A stretch of 42,825 nt of DNA. Source: Pedosphaera sp. GTDB taxonomy: Bacteria; Verrucomicrobiota; Verrucomicrobiia; Limisphaerales; Pedosphaeraceae. The DNA lies in assembly GCA_028293325.1 (NCBI GenBank), contig JAQGPA010000163.1, positions 1 to 42,825 of the forward strand, in the 5' to 3' direction. The position numbers were made by a program, and so were the translations under genes. Of this stretch, positions 24,508-32,041 are shown one piece after another (position 1 is the stretch's first letter; the number at the start of each line of letters is the position of its first letter). The notes beneath the pieces were generated by a model that saw nothing but the letters and a program-made list of their open reading frames with translations, ran no database searches and was not told the origin of the DNA.

Positions 24508-25770
24508 TCAAAAAGGCGCCAGGCTTGTCTTGAGGTTTTCGTCGTAATGGAAATTCCATTTTCCGACTAAAGTCATGCTTTTGACCACAATGGAGCCGAC
24601 GGAGTTTTGGGTGTTGGTGCCACCGCCGCCGTTGACCATGGCAGCATTGGGGGCATATATCGCTGCATTGATGGCCATATTGCCGTGCAGGTCGATGCTG
24701 GTGAGGCTGGGGAGGCCGTAGATCTGGAGGTTGCGCGCGTAGCCGGGAGTGTTCATGGTGCCATTGCCGGAGAGGGAGATACTGTCACCGGTACCGGTGG
24801 CCTTGCCGACGTAGAGAATCAGGGAGGCGTTGGTGCCAGCAATGGTTACGCCCAAGGAGGCGGAACCCTGCACCCACAATGTGGTGGGTCCGGTGACCAC
24901 CAATTTAGATACGATGGTGCTGCTCGTGGTGGTATAAGTGCCGCCATTGAGAACGGTATTGCCATGGGAATCGGGAGCAGGCAGTGCCGTTCCGGTGAAA
25001 GTCGGGGCTTTGACTTCGTAAAAACCGCCGTTGAAATCCGGCGCCCACCAACTGCTGCTCGTTCCATCTCCTTGGATACCCGAGTTGCTGGCAGCAAAGG
25101 TTATGTCGCCCACGGTGCCATGAGGTCCGATTTGCAGCTGGGTTTCAAGGCTGCCTGGCCCCGTATGGAGATGGCCGTTGATGGTTCCATTGCCGAGGAT
25201 CACATTACCCGTCACGGCGGCATAGACAGCGACATCGCCACCTGATTTTGCCCGGGAGGCATCATAAATTTGAACAACATTGGTGCCGTAGTACTGTACG
25301 GCATTGGTGGCCACGCTGCTGTAATTGGTGTCGCTGGAATCGTAGCTGTCCACGAGCGGGTTCTTCCCATTGCCATTAAAATTTGTGCCCAGAGCCATGG
25401 CCCATTGGAAAGGGTAGGGTGGTCCGAACGGGACGGCGATGACCCGGTAGAAACAGGTGTCATTGGTGGCAGGAGCAAAGTCTATCATGGGATCGGTTAG
25501 GCTGATCACGTGATTGGTTTTGTATGAAACCCAATCCTGCAGGTTGGTGGAAAATTGCATCACGTAGTAATTGCTGACGTTATTGCAGTTTGTCAGCGTG
25601 AGTTGGGCATACGTGGGGCTGACCAACCGCACTGGAGCGGAGAAGGCGGGGGCGTCGGCGCGCAGGGAACTGGTTGACGAGAGCCAGAGCAGGGCCAACG
25701 TCAGGCACCGGAGGAGTGAAGCGGAGCGGCACCGGTGCGGAATTGCGTAATATATATGGACAGTCTCCAT
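24508..25770 (-). CDS. Secreted DUF7305-type beta-helix domain protein, copy 2
   Basis: The 420-residue product has an N-terminal signal (LTLALLWLSSTSSLRADA, about residues 22-40), then the 'YYVMQFSTNLQDWVSY ... CFYRVIAVP' module (about 45-115), then the same large domain as its neighbours. Its domain is particularly close to that of the PilX-like protein (GTINGHLHTGPGS, SSWWAPDFN, GKWNFHYDENLK are shared or nearly so). No anchor or catalytic residues were recognised; a secreted structural or adhesin-like role is inferred. The start at 25770 gives an N-terminus that aligns with copy 1. The 67 bases just upstream form nested inverted repeats (25771-25837). Confidence 0.75.
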   Translation of the reverse strand: METVHIYYAIPHRCRSASLLRCLTLALLWLSSTSSLRADAPAFSAPVRLVSPTYAQLTLTNCNNVSNYYVMQFSTNLQDWVSYKTNHVISLTDPMIDFAPATNDTCFYRVIAVPFGPPYPFQWAMALGTNFNGNGKNPLVDSYDSSDTNYSSVATNAVQYYGTNVVQIYDASRAKSGGDVAVYAAVTGNVILGNGTINGHLHTGPGSLETQLQIGPHGTVGDITFAASNSGIQGDGTSSSWWAPDFNGGFYEVKAPTFTGTALPAPDSHGNTVLNGGTYTTTSSTIVSKLVVTGPTTLWVQGSASLGVTIAGTNASLILYVGKATGTGDSISLSGNGTMNTPGYARNLQIYGLPSLTSIDLHGNMAINAAIYAPNAAMVNGGGGTNTQNSVGSIVVKSMTLVGKWNFHYDENLKTSLAPF

Positions 25771-25837
25771 CGTTGACGACTATTTGAGCAATTTGCCTGC
25801 CAGAATTGCAGGTTGTAGTCGTTATTTGCTGTCAACG
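25771..25837. promoter_or_regulatory. Nested inverted repeats in the leader of secreted copy 2
   Basis: Three complementary pairs are nested immediately upstream of the start codon at 25770: CGTTGAC/GTCAACG (25771-25777 and 25831-25837), ACGACTA/TAGTCGT (25776-25782 and 25816-25822) and CCTGC/GCAGG (25796-25800 and 25808-25812). On the minus strand a TTGACA hexamer is read from 25835, without a good -10. The fold would occupy the ribosome-binding region, so translational control is possible. Confidence 0.4.
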
Positions 25838-25856
25838 TGTGGCGCTTGACGCCACG
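25838..25856. repeat. Compact hairpin after the isomerase-like gene
   Basis: GTGGCG (25839-25844) pairs with CGCCAC (25850-25855) around a CTTGA loop. It lies 67 bases after the isomerase-like stop on the minus strand. No T-run follows, so it may protect the mRNA end or mark a processing site instead of terminating. Confidence 0.35.
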
Positions 25857-25922
25857 CTACCCGCGGCGCAGGCAGCGTGAGGGAGACGGAGTTGCTGGAA
25901 ATTTTCCCGTTGAGGCGCTGTA

Positions 25923-26804
25923 TTAAGGGGTCGGGCGGGTGTTGTAGCCGCGGACGAAGCCGACGCATTGGGCGACCTCCGGCACGGAGTAATCCCAATG
26001 GTTTTCGTATTCGATGGAAATATTTCCGGTGAAGCCCTGGCGTTTTAATTCATCGAGGATGCCTTTAATATTTGAGACGCCGGTGCCGTAAACGCAATCG
26101 GGCAGTTGTGTGCCAATGGCTTTGCGTTCCTTGAGATGCACACTGATGATGCGGCCGTGCAATAATTTGACGCAATCCAAGGGAGTGAAGCCGGAGGTGG
26201 CCCAATGGCCGGTATCGGCGCAGGCGCCGATGCGGGGGTCACGGTCCTTGACGACGGAGAGGACGTAGTTGGGGTCCCAGACCTTGTAGCTGGGATCTTC
26301 GGGGCGTTTATAGTGTTCGTGGATGCCGACCTTGATATCGAATTCCTTGACGAGCGGTTCGATGATATCGAGATCCTGAACGGATTCCGTGGTGATGCCA
26401 TAGAGTTCCATTTTTTTGGCAAACTCAAAAATTTTCCGCCATTCCTCTGCGCCACCCTTGGGATAAACCACGCCGTAATTAACGGCGCGGATGTGATTTT
26501 TGGCGAGCTGGTCCTTGACCTTCTGGATGATTTCATCCGAGGCGTTGTGGTCCCATTTTATTTCCGGCTGTTCCAGGCTCAGCTTTTGTCCGGGAAAAAA
26601 CTCGATGGTCTTGCCGCCGGTCAGGGCCGTTTTTTCGATGGCCTCGAACACCGTGAAGTGGTTGAAGGTCCAGGCTTGGGAGCCGAGGACAAAGTCGCCG
26701 ACTTTGCAATCGTCTGGAATGGGCGCGGCATGAAGGGCGGCCGTCAACGTGAACCACACGCTGGCGAAGGCCAGCCTGGAAAGAAGTTGTTTCGTAGCGT
26801 TCAT
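25923..26804 (-). CDS. Secreted sugar-phosphate isomerase/epimerase-like TIM-barrel protein
   Basis: The 293-residue product has a signal peptide (MNATKQLLSRLAFASVWFTLTAALHAA) followed by a xylose-isomerase-like TIM barrel (AP endonuclease family 2 fold). Family features are FNHFTVFEAIEKTALTGG near the start, GVVYPKG, KVGIHEHYKRP, a GACADTGHWATSG segment and ISIEYENHWDYS near the C-terminus; the Glu, His and Asp residues in these segments are probable metal ligands. Such secreted members are frequent in Planctomycetes and Verrucomicrobia and are thought to act on sugars or inositols, though the substrate is unknown. The frame is open far upstream to 27281, but that part overlaps the kinase gene out of frame; the ATG at 26804 is the correct start. 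It lies 85 bases after the kinase gene. Confidence 0.85.
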   Translation of the reverse strand: MNATKQLLSRLAFASVWFTLTAALHAAPIPDDCKVGDFVLGSQAWTFNHFTVFEAIEKTALTGGKTIEFFPGQKLSLEQPEIKWDHNASDEIIQKVKDQLAKNHIRAVNYGVVYPKGGAEEWRKIFEFAKKMELYGITTESVQDLDIIEPLVKEFDIKVGIHEHYKRPEDPSYKVWDPNYVLSVVKDRDPRIGACADTGHWATSGFTPLDCVKLLHGRIISVHLKERKAIGTQLPDCVYGTGVSNIKGILDELKRQGFTGNISIEYENHWDYSVPEVAQCVGFVRGYNTRPTP

Positions 26805-26889
26805 ATATTTCAATTTGGTTGGGATATTTAAACCATAATGTCGCGCCGGAAACAAACAATAACTTGAGCGTCGGATCCTGGAGGGTGGC

Positions 26890-27780
26890 TCAAGGGACGA
26901 TGATGCGGAGTTTTTCGCGTTCGATGGTGAAGGTAGCGGGCAGATGGCCGATGTTTTCCCCGTCCACTTCGATGGGAGTGGGTGTAGGACTGGTGAAGGA
27001 CAGGGACTCAGCCCGAAATGAGATGGCGACACTGGCCGGCAGATCGCGACGGGCCAGCAACATGCCGGTGCAACGGGCAAGCGTGAGCCAGTTGGCGCGG
27101 GGAAAGACGCAGACCTCGAGCAGGCCGTCGCGCAAATCCGCCCGGGGGAAAAGACGGTATTTACCGCCGTAGAAGCGGCCATTGCCGACCAGCACCAGTT
27201 CACCGGTGGCGGAATCTTTGCCGTTGGTGACGGTGATTTGCGAGGCCGGCCCGCGCAAGGCGGCCATGCCGGCCCAGACATAGGCGAGCGGGCCGAGCCG
27301 CTTTTTTAATTGCCAATCCACCAACTCGATGGCGCGCGCATCCAGGCCGGCGCCCGCCAGTTGAGCGAAATAGCGTGGTTCCGGCCGGCCATTGACGACA
27401 CAAGTGACGCGCGGCAAATCGATGTTGGCTTCGCGACCCTGGCGCAGGATTTGCCAGGCGCGCTTTAATTCCGTAGGCAGGCCGAGTTCCTTGGCGAAGA
27501 CATTGACCGTGCCGAGCGGCAGAAGGCCGAGGCGGATGCGTTCAAAGCCGTTGGGTTCGTCGCCGATGCCGTTGAGCACCTCGTTCAAGGTGCCGTCGCC
27601 ACCGGCAGCGACCACGGTGTTAAAGCCTTCGCGGACGGCCTCCGCAGCGAGGGGACGCGCGCCACCCGCAGCGGTGGTTTGCTTCAAGGTGCAATCCGCG
27701 CCGATGGTGTCCAAGTGGCGACGAAAGCGTTTAGCTTTTTCGCCCCGGGCGGTGGGATTGAAAATGACACAGATGCGCAC
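26890..27780 (-). CDS. Diacylglycerol kinase family lipid kinase (DagK/YegS type)
   Basis: The 296-residue protein has the catalytic-domain hallmarks: IFNPTARGEKAKRF at residues 6-19, the nucleotide-binding AAGGDGTLNEVLNG (Gly60-Thr64 is GGDGT) and LGLLPLGTVNVFAKELGLP near residue 95, followed by the beta-sandwich C-terminal domain (about 130-296). Members phosphorylate diacylglycerol or related lipids using ATP at the cytoplasmic membrane face. The usual 'GTgNdfA' appears here as GTVNVFA, a mild change. It lies inside the long minus-strand run between the propeller and isomerase-like genes, with gaps of 166 and 85 bases, and has no obvious tie to pili. Confidence 0.9.
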   Translation of the reverse strand: MRICVIFNPTARGEKAKRFRRHLDTIGADCTLKQTTAAGGARPLAAEAVREGFNTVVAAGGDGTLNEVLNGIGDEPNGFERIRLGLLPLGTVNVFAKELGLPTELKRAWQILRQGREANIDLPRVTCVVNGRPEPRYFAQLAGAGLDARAIELVDWQLKKRLGPLAYVWAGMAALRGPASQITVTNGKDSATGELVLVGNGRFYGGKYRLFPRADLRDGLLEVCVFPRANWLTLARCTGMLLARRDLPASVAISFRAESLSFTSPTPTPIEVDGENIGHLPATFTIEREKLRIIVP

Positions 27781-27860
27781 CGGGCGATTTATGTAGGCCG
27801 GTGGCGGTGGAGTCGAGCAGAAAGAATGGACAGGAGGGAGGAGTTAGTGGGATTTACCGC

Positions 27861-27934
27861 GGAGGTGCTTCCGCACTGGCAATGGGAGGCGCGGAGAAGG
27901 AAGGGGCGAGAACGACGACGAGGACGATGGGGAG
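27861..27934. repeat. Intergenic repeat family 2, copy 1
   Basis: The 28 bases from 27861 to 27888 are identical to 41283-41310, and after a variable centre both copies end in the same GACGAC/GAGGAC trinucleotide tract followed by GATGGGGAG. Both copies lie in gaps upstream of minus-strand genes. The conserved part can form a short GTGC-TTCC-GCAC hairpin. Confidence 0.7.
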
Positions 27935-27946
27935 GGGAACTCCGAA

Positions 27947-29119
27947 CTACGGATAGGTGAGGCGGAACAATTGATTGCTCGTAGGCCTTGGGAGCACCAC
28001 TTGGTTTTGACTGCCAACGGTGGTGGAGACATTCGTCAGAGTCACCCAATTGGAGGATTGCAGGGTGGAGCATTTCTGGACCGAAAAGGGGAGAGTGGGG
28101 GTGGGCCAGGATAGCAGGGTGGTGTTGGTGCTCGTGTTGAGCAGGGAGAGTCGCGGCGAGGGAACATTGAGCGAGTAGATGCGGAACCCGTCGGCGCCAT
28201 TCGCCAGGTAGCCATAGTTGCCAACGATGGCCAGGTTTTCCGCCGGACCGCCGTCGTTGACGTGACCGACATTGACGGGATTGGCCGGATCGGAAACGTC
28301 ATAGATGCGGAGGCCGGCGTCCTTAGCCAGGAAAGCGAAGTTGCCCGAGACCGTCACGCCATTGGCTTGGCCGCCGCTATCAATCGAACCGAGGTAGGCC
28401 GGGTTGGCGGGATTAGAGACGTCGTAAATTACGAGGCCATTCCCGCCATTGGCGAGGTAAGCGTAGTTGCCCGATACGGCTATACCATAGGCAAAGCCAT
28501 TATTATTAGTGGCGCCGACATTAACGGGATTGGCGGGATTGGAGACGTCGTAGATGCGGAGGCCGTCATTGCCATTGGCAAGGTAAGCATAATGGCCGGC
28601 CACTGCCACACCCGTGGCCGCTCCGGCATCATGGATTTGTCCAACGCTGACCGGATTGGCGGGATTGGAAACGTCGTAGATACGGAGGCCGTCGATGTCA
28701 TTGGCGAGGTAGGCATAGTGACCGGCTACGGCGACATTATTGGCATAGCCCGCATCATAGGCATGGCCGACGTTGGTGGGATTGGCCGGGTTGGAGATGT
28801 TATAAATGCGGAGCCCATCATCGTAATTGGCGAGGTAGGCGTAATTGCCTGACACCACCAGACCGTAAGCATAGCCGCCGTTATTCGTGTGAGTGATGGC
28901 GATGGGATTGGTGGGGTTGGAGATATTGAAGATGTCCAAGCCGTTGAGATCATCCGCGAGGAAGGCATAGTTGCCGGAGATGGCCACGCCATAGACAAAG
29001 GCACCGTTGCTGAAGTGGCCCACACTGACCGGGTTGGTTTGGGCGAGGAGGGGAGTGGGTGTAATGGAGAGGAGCGCAACGGTTAACAGCGCCAACAGTC
29101 CGTTGCGTTTTTGTTTCAT
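27947..29119 (-). CDS. Secreted seven-repeat LVIVD beta-propeller protein
   Basis: The 390-residue product has a signal peptide (MKQKRNGLLALLTVALLSITPTPLLAQ) and seven tandem repeats of about 42 residues, each of the form NPVxVGxxxxxGxAxxVAVSGxYAYLAxxxxGLRIYDVSNPA. These are LVIVD-type repeats, and seven of them fit one closed seven-bladed beta-propeller. The C-terminal 75 residues carry the module 'FSVQKCSTLQSSNWVTL ... LFRLTYP'. No enzyme motif was seen; protein or ligand binding outside the cell is likely. It follows the PilX-like gene by 56 bases (with a short AGT repeat in the gap), occupying the place that the propeller protein PilY1 has in classical minor-pilin operons. Confidence 0.85.
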   Translation of the reverse strand: MKQKRNGLLALLTVALLSITPTPLLAQTNPVSVGHFSNGAFVYGVAISGNYAFLADDLNGLDIFNISNPTNPIAITHTNNGGYAYGLVVSGNYAYLANYDDGLRIYNISNPANPTNVGHAYDAGYANNVAVAGHYAYLANDIDGLRIYDVSNPANPVSVGQIHDAGAATGVAVAGHYAYLANGNDGLRIYDVSNPANPVNVGATNNNGFAYGIAVSGNYAYLANGGNGLVIYDVSNPANPAYLGSIDSGGQANGVTVSGNFAFLAKDAGLRIYDVSDPANPVNVGHVNDGGPAENLAIVGNYGYLANGADGFRIYSLNVPSPRLSLLNTSTNTTLLSWPTPTLPFSVQKCSTLQSSNWVTLTNVSTTVGSQNQVVLPRPTSNQLFRLTYP

Positions 29120-29175
29120 CCATTACACTCCCGAGTTAATAGTAGTAGTAGTTCCGCTATGTGGACGAGCCGGAA

Positions 29176-30657
29176 TTAGTTGTCCGTGAGCTTGATTTCG
29201 GACCAATTTTTGGCGACCCAGCCGCGGGTGGCGCCATTGGATTTGAGGGACTCATCGTAATGGAAATTCCATTTTCCGTTTAAACTCACGCTTTTGACCA
29301 CAAGGGAGCCCTGAGTATCCTGGGTGTTGGAACCACCACCGCCACCGACCAGGTCCGCATCGGGGGCATAGATCGCGGCATTGATGGCAGCGTTGCCGTG
29401 CATGTCGATGCTGGTGAGGCTGGGCAGGCCGTAGATCTGGAGATTGCGCGCATAGCCTGGGCTGTTTATGGCGTTACTGCCGGCGAGGGTGATGGTGTCG
29501 CCGCTGCCGGTGGCTTTGCCGACGTAAAGAATCAAGGAGGCGTTGGCATTATTGGTGGTCGCGATGGTGATGCCTATGGAGGCGGAGCCTTGCACCCATA
29601 ATGTGACGGGTCCGGTGATGAGTAGATTACCCAAGGAGGCGCTGGTGGTGGTATAATTGCCACTGCTGAGAGTTATATAACCATTCACGGCGGGAGGCAG
29701 GTTTTGTCCGGTAAAGGTCGGGGTTTTGACTTCGGGAAAGGTGACATTGAAATCCGGCGCCCACCAACTGCTGGCGGTTTTATCTCCCTGAATACCCGAG
29801 TTGCTGGCAGAAAAGGTTGTGTCACCGACAGTGCCTTGGGGCCCCATTTGCACCTGGGTTTCAAAGCTGCCAGGGCCCGTATGGAGATGACCGTTGATGG
29901 TTCCGTTGCCGAGGCTCACACTGCCCGTCACGGCGGCATTGACACCGACATCCCCGCCCGATTTTGTTTTGCTGGCATTATAGATCCAAACCCCATTGGT
30001 ACCGGTCCAACTGTTGGTGACGAAAGTGCAGTTGTTTGTGTCGCTGGAGTTAAAACTGTTCACGAGGCAGCCTTTTCCGTTCATGTTGAAGTTGCTGCGG
30101 CAAGCCACAGCGATGGCAAACAAGGGCATGAGAGTGGTTTGAATGCGGACTTTGCGGGCAACCGTCGAAGTCGAGGTGTCGGTATTACCGGCGGCCGCAA
30201 AGAAGAAAGGCTGGCCGGCGGAACTGAACACCCACGGAATCGTGGTGAAAGGAACATAGCCGACGGCAGTGATTTGCGGGCCACTGCCATTGGTCATACC
30301 GTTGGTCGAAACAAAGGCCGTATAATAACTGGAACCAGAGACAGTGCGCGTCACCGAACAGATACCATTGATGATGCCACTCCAGCCATCCGTGCCGGGG
30401 GGATTATTGGCCCAACCCATGCCGGTGGGATCCAGCAGGGCGGTGGAACCATTGATCATGGCGATGCCATCTTCAATCCCGGCTTCAGTGACCGGGATGA
30501 TGGAATTCCAGGTTTGCGAGCGGGCCACGGAGGCCGTTTGCGTCTGGACCATCAGCAGGTAGCTGCCTAGGAGAATCCCGGCGATGACCACGAAGGTCAG
30601 GGTGACGATTAAAATACTGCCTTGGAGGCGCGGTTGGTTCGAACGGTTAGTTTTCAT
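29176..30657 (-). CDS. PilX/GspK-like minor pilin with large beta-helix domain
   Basis: The 493-residue product starts MKTNRSNQPRLQG, then a hydrophobic helix SILIVTLTFVVIAGILLGSYLL, then AxxAEAGI-like text (ITVTEAGIEDGIAMIN region), matching PilX N-terminal domains. Gly13 would be position -1 for prepilin peptidase; the residue at +5 is Val, not Glu, as in tip-located GspK-type pseudopilins. Residues of about 60-190 form a pilin-like head; from about 195 the protein carries the DUF7305-type domain shared with the two secreted paralogs at 23223-25770. At 493 residues it is much longer than typical PilX. It starts 21 bases after the PilW-like stop, so it is in the same operon. Confidence 0.82.
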   Translation of the reverse strand: MKTNRSNQPRLQGSILIVTLTFVVIAGILLGSYLLMVQTQTASVARSQTWNSIIPVTEAGIEDGIAMINGSTALLDPTGMGWANNPPGTDGWSGIINGICSVTRTVSGSSYYTAFVSTNGMTNGSGPQITAVGYVPFTTIPWVFSSAGQPFFFAAAGNTDTSTSTVARKVRIQTTLMPLFAIAVACRSNFNMNGKGCLVNSFNSSDTNNCTFVTNSWTGTNGVWIYNASKTKSGGDVGVNAAVTGSVSLGNGTINGHLHTGPGSFETQVQMGPQGTVGDTTFSASNSGIQGDKTASSWWAPDFNVTFPEVKTPTFTGQNLPPAVNGYITLSSGNYTTTSASLGNLLITGPVTLWVQGSASIGITIATTNNANASLILYVGKATGSGDTITLAGSNAINSPGYARNLQIYGLPSLTSIDMHGNAAINAAIYAPDADLVGGGGGSNTQDTQGSLVVKSVSLNGKWNFHYDESLKSNGATRGWVAKNWSEIKLTDN

Positions 30658-30678
30658 AGAGGTGGCTTTGGTTTCGGA

Positions 30679-31260
30679 TTAATTACGGAGAACAACTTTG
30701 GCGGTTTGCACGCTTTCCGAGTCGGTCAGCGTTATGTAATTGGTTTTTTTGCAAACCCAATCGATGACGATCACCTTGGTGACGGCCGCCTGGGCAGCCG
30801 AGTTAAAATTCGTTGGTGGTGACGCAAAGGTCATGGTGGTGCCGGGGACCGGCGTGCGCATGAATTCAGTGGTTTTCCAAAAAACGCAGCCTTTTAGCAG
30901 AACGCCGCCGTTTGTTTTAAGGACGTTCGTGTAGCTCAAAGTCTGCGCATTGGCATCAAAAGTATAACGAAGCAAGCTGCCGTCCTGATTGGTGAACCAG
31001 AGGTTGTTGGCATCAAAGTTCGTCAAGCCGCCGCACTGGCGGATATCCTGCGACATGTAGTCGAGGGCATTGCGGCTTTGGCGGTCCAATTCCGCGTAGT
31101 TGGCGGTGGCATCGAGGGTCCGGGCCATGAACATGTAAACGGCGCCAACCGAAGCGAGGATCAGTGTGCCGAGGCCGACGGCAACCAGCATTTCCGCCAG
31201 CGTCCAACCAGCGCGCCCTTTTCGGGCGCGTGCTTTTTGGATTAAAAGATGCAGGTTCAT
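30679..31260 (-). CDS. PilW/GspJ-like minor pilin
   Basis: The 193-residue protein has a type IV prepilin leader: a basic N-terminus (MNLHLLIQKARARKGRAG) then WTLAEMLVAVGLGTLILASVGAVYMF, with Gly at -1 and Glu at +5. After the hydrophobic helix comes RQSRNALDYMSQDIRQCGGL, a pattern typical of PilW/GspJ minor pilins. Trp at +1 replaces the common Phe. The head domain (about 60-193) is of unknown partner but usual size. It starts 15 bases after the PilV-like stop and is followed after 21 bases by the PilX-like gene. Confidence 0.85.
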   Translation of the reverse strand: MNLHLLIQKARARKGRAGWTLAEMLVAVGLGTLILASVGAVYMFMARTLDATANYAELDRQSRNALDYMSQDIRQCGGLTNFDANNLWFTNQDGSLLRYTFDANAQTLSYTNVLKTNGGVLLKGCVFWKTTEFMRTPVPGTTMTFASPPTNFNSAAQAAVTKVIVIDWVCKKTNYITLTDSESVQTAKVVLRN

Positions 31261-31275
31261 GGTGCGAGCAGTTGA

Positions 31276-31767
31276 TTAATCGTTATAAATGTAATTTTGG
31301 AGGCCCTGCAGGCTCACAAACGTGCTCATGGAGCGGGTACGGGGCGTGCCGCCGGAAATCCAACCGACCGATACCGATACTTGCTGCATGTAATTGCTGT
31401 AGGAAATGTTGAAGGGGCAGGAAGTCACCGATACGACGCCGGTATATTGAACACCGGAGCCGGTGGCTGTAGCCGAGCCGATATTGTTGGTTTCGTAGAA
31501 GGAGTTGGTGAACTTCGCAATGAGGGTGCCGTCGGTGAGTTGAGTGTATTTGTAAAGGCGCACACCCTCCATTTTATCGAGCATGATCTGGGTGGCGCGC
31601 AGGTTTTCCCGGGAAGTTTGGGTGATGGAAAGGCTCAGGGTCATGGTGCCGAAAATCGTGACGAACGTAATCATGATGATGACAATCGCCACCATAATTT
31701 CCACCAGAGTGAACGCCAAGCGGGCCCTGCGGGCCGGCGAATACGCGGTTTGATTTAAAATTTTCAT
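31276..31767 (-). CDS. PilV/GspI-like minor pilin
   Basis: The 163-residue protein has a prepilin N-terminus RRARLA-FTLVEIMVAIVIIMITFVTIF with Glu at +5. The residue at -1 is Ala, where Gly is almost invariant; prepilin peptidases can accept Ala, but processing may be slow. Downstream text (SRENLRATQIMLDKMEGVRLYKY) matches PilV/GspI. It is the first gene of the minor-pilin run, 86 bases after the start site expected from the sigma-54-like element at 31864-31879. It likely forms a tip complex with the PilW- and PilX-like proteins. Confidence 0.83.
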   Translation of the reverse strand: MKILNQTAYSPARRARLAFTLVEIMVAIVIIMITFVTIFGTMTLSLSITQTSRENLRATQIMLDKMEGVRLYKYTQLTDGTLIAKFTNSFYETNNIGSATATGSGVQYTGVVSVTSCPFNISYSNYMQQVSVSVGWISGGTPRTRSMSTFVSLQGLQNYIYND

Positions 31768-31863
31768 TTTACTGCATTCCAGGAGGCATTCGAGGCTGTT
31801 GGCTGTTTACGGTTCAGCCATGGTCCCGCGGATGAAACCCGGTATAGTCGTCCGATTGGATAT

Positions 31864-31879
31864 AGCAAGTGCTCTGCCA
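31864..31879 (-). promoter_or_regulatory. Sigma-54 (-24/-12) promoter for the minor-pilin operon
   Basis: Read on the minus strand, TGGCAG-N5-TTGCT has the invariant GG and GC separated by exactly 10 bases (GG at 31878-31877, GC at 31866-31865), close to the RpoN consensus TGGCAC-N5-TTGCA. Transcription would begin near 31853. Pilin genes in other bacteria are often RpoN/PilR-dependent. Confidence 0.6.
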
Positions 31880-32041
31880 ATCTAAATTGCGGGGTTTAAA
31901 TGGCGGACGGCGTGCAGATGAGGTTACAACGGCCAGCCATGTTCAAATAGTGGACAGGGTGTCCCATATCCAGACAGGACACTCGGGCGAGCGCGATAAA
32001 CTTGAATTTTGAATCAGTTTCCTCTAAATCTTGTGAACGCT

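Noticed and set aside
26805..27281. Long N-terminal extension of the isomerase-like frame
   Set aside because: It overlaps the diacylglycerol kinase gene in another frame; a clean signal peptide begins at 26804.
28000..29050. Regular repeats suggestive of a CRISPR array
   Set aside because: The units are about 126 bp and encode the 42-residue propeller repeats in one open frame; there are no short repeats with unique spacers and no cas genes.
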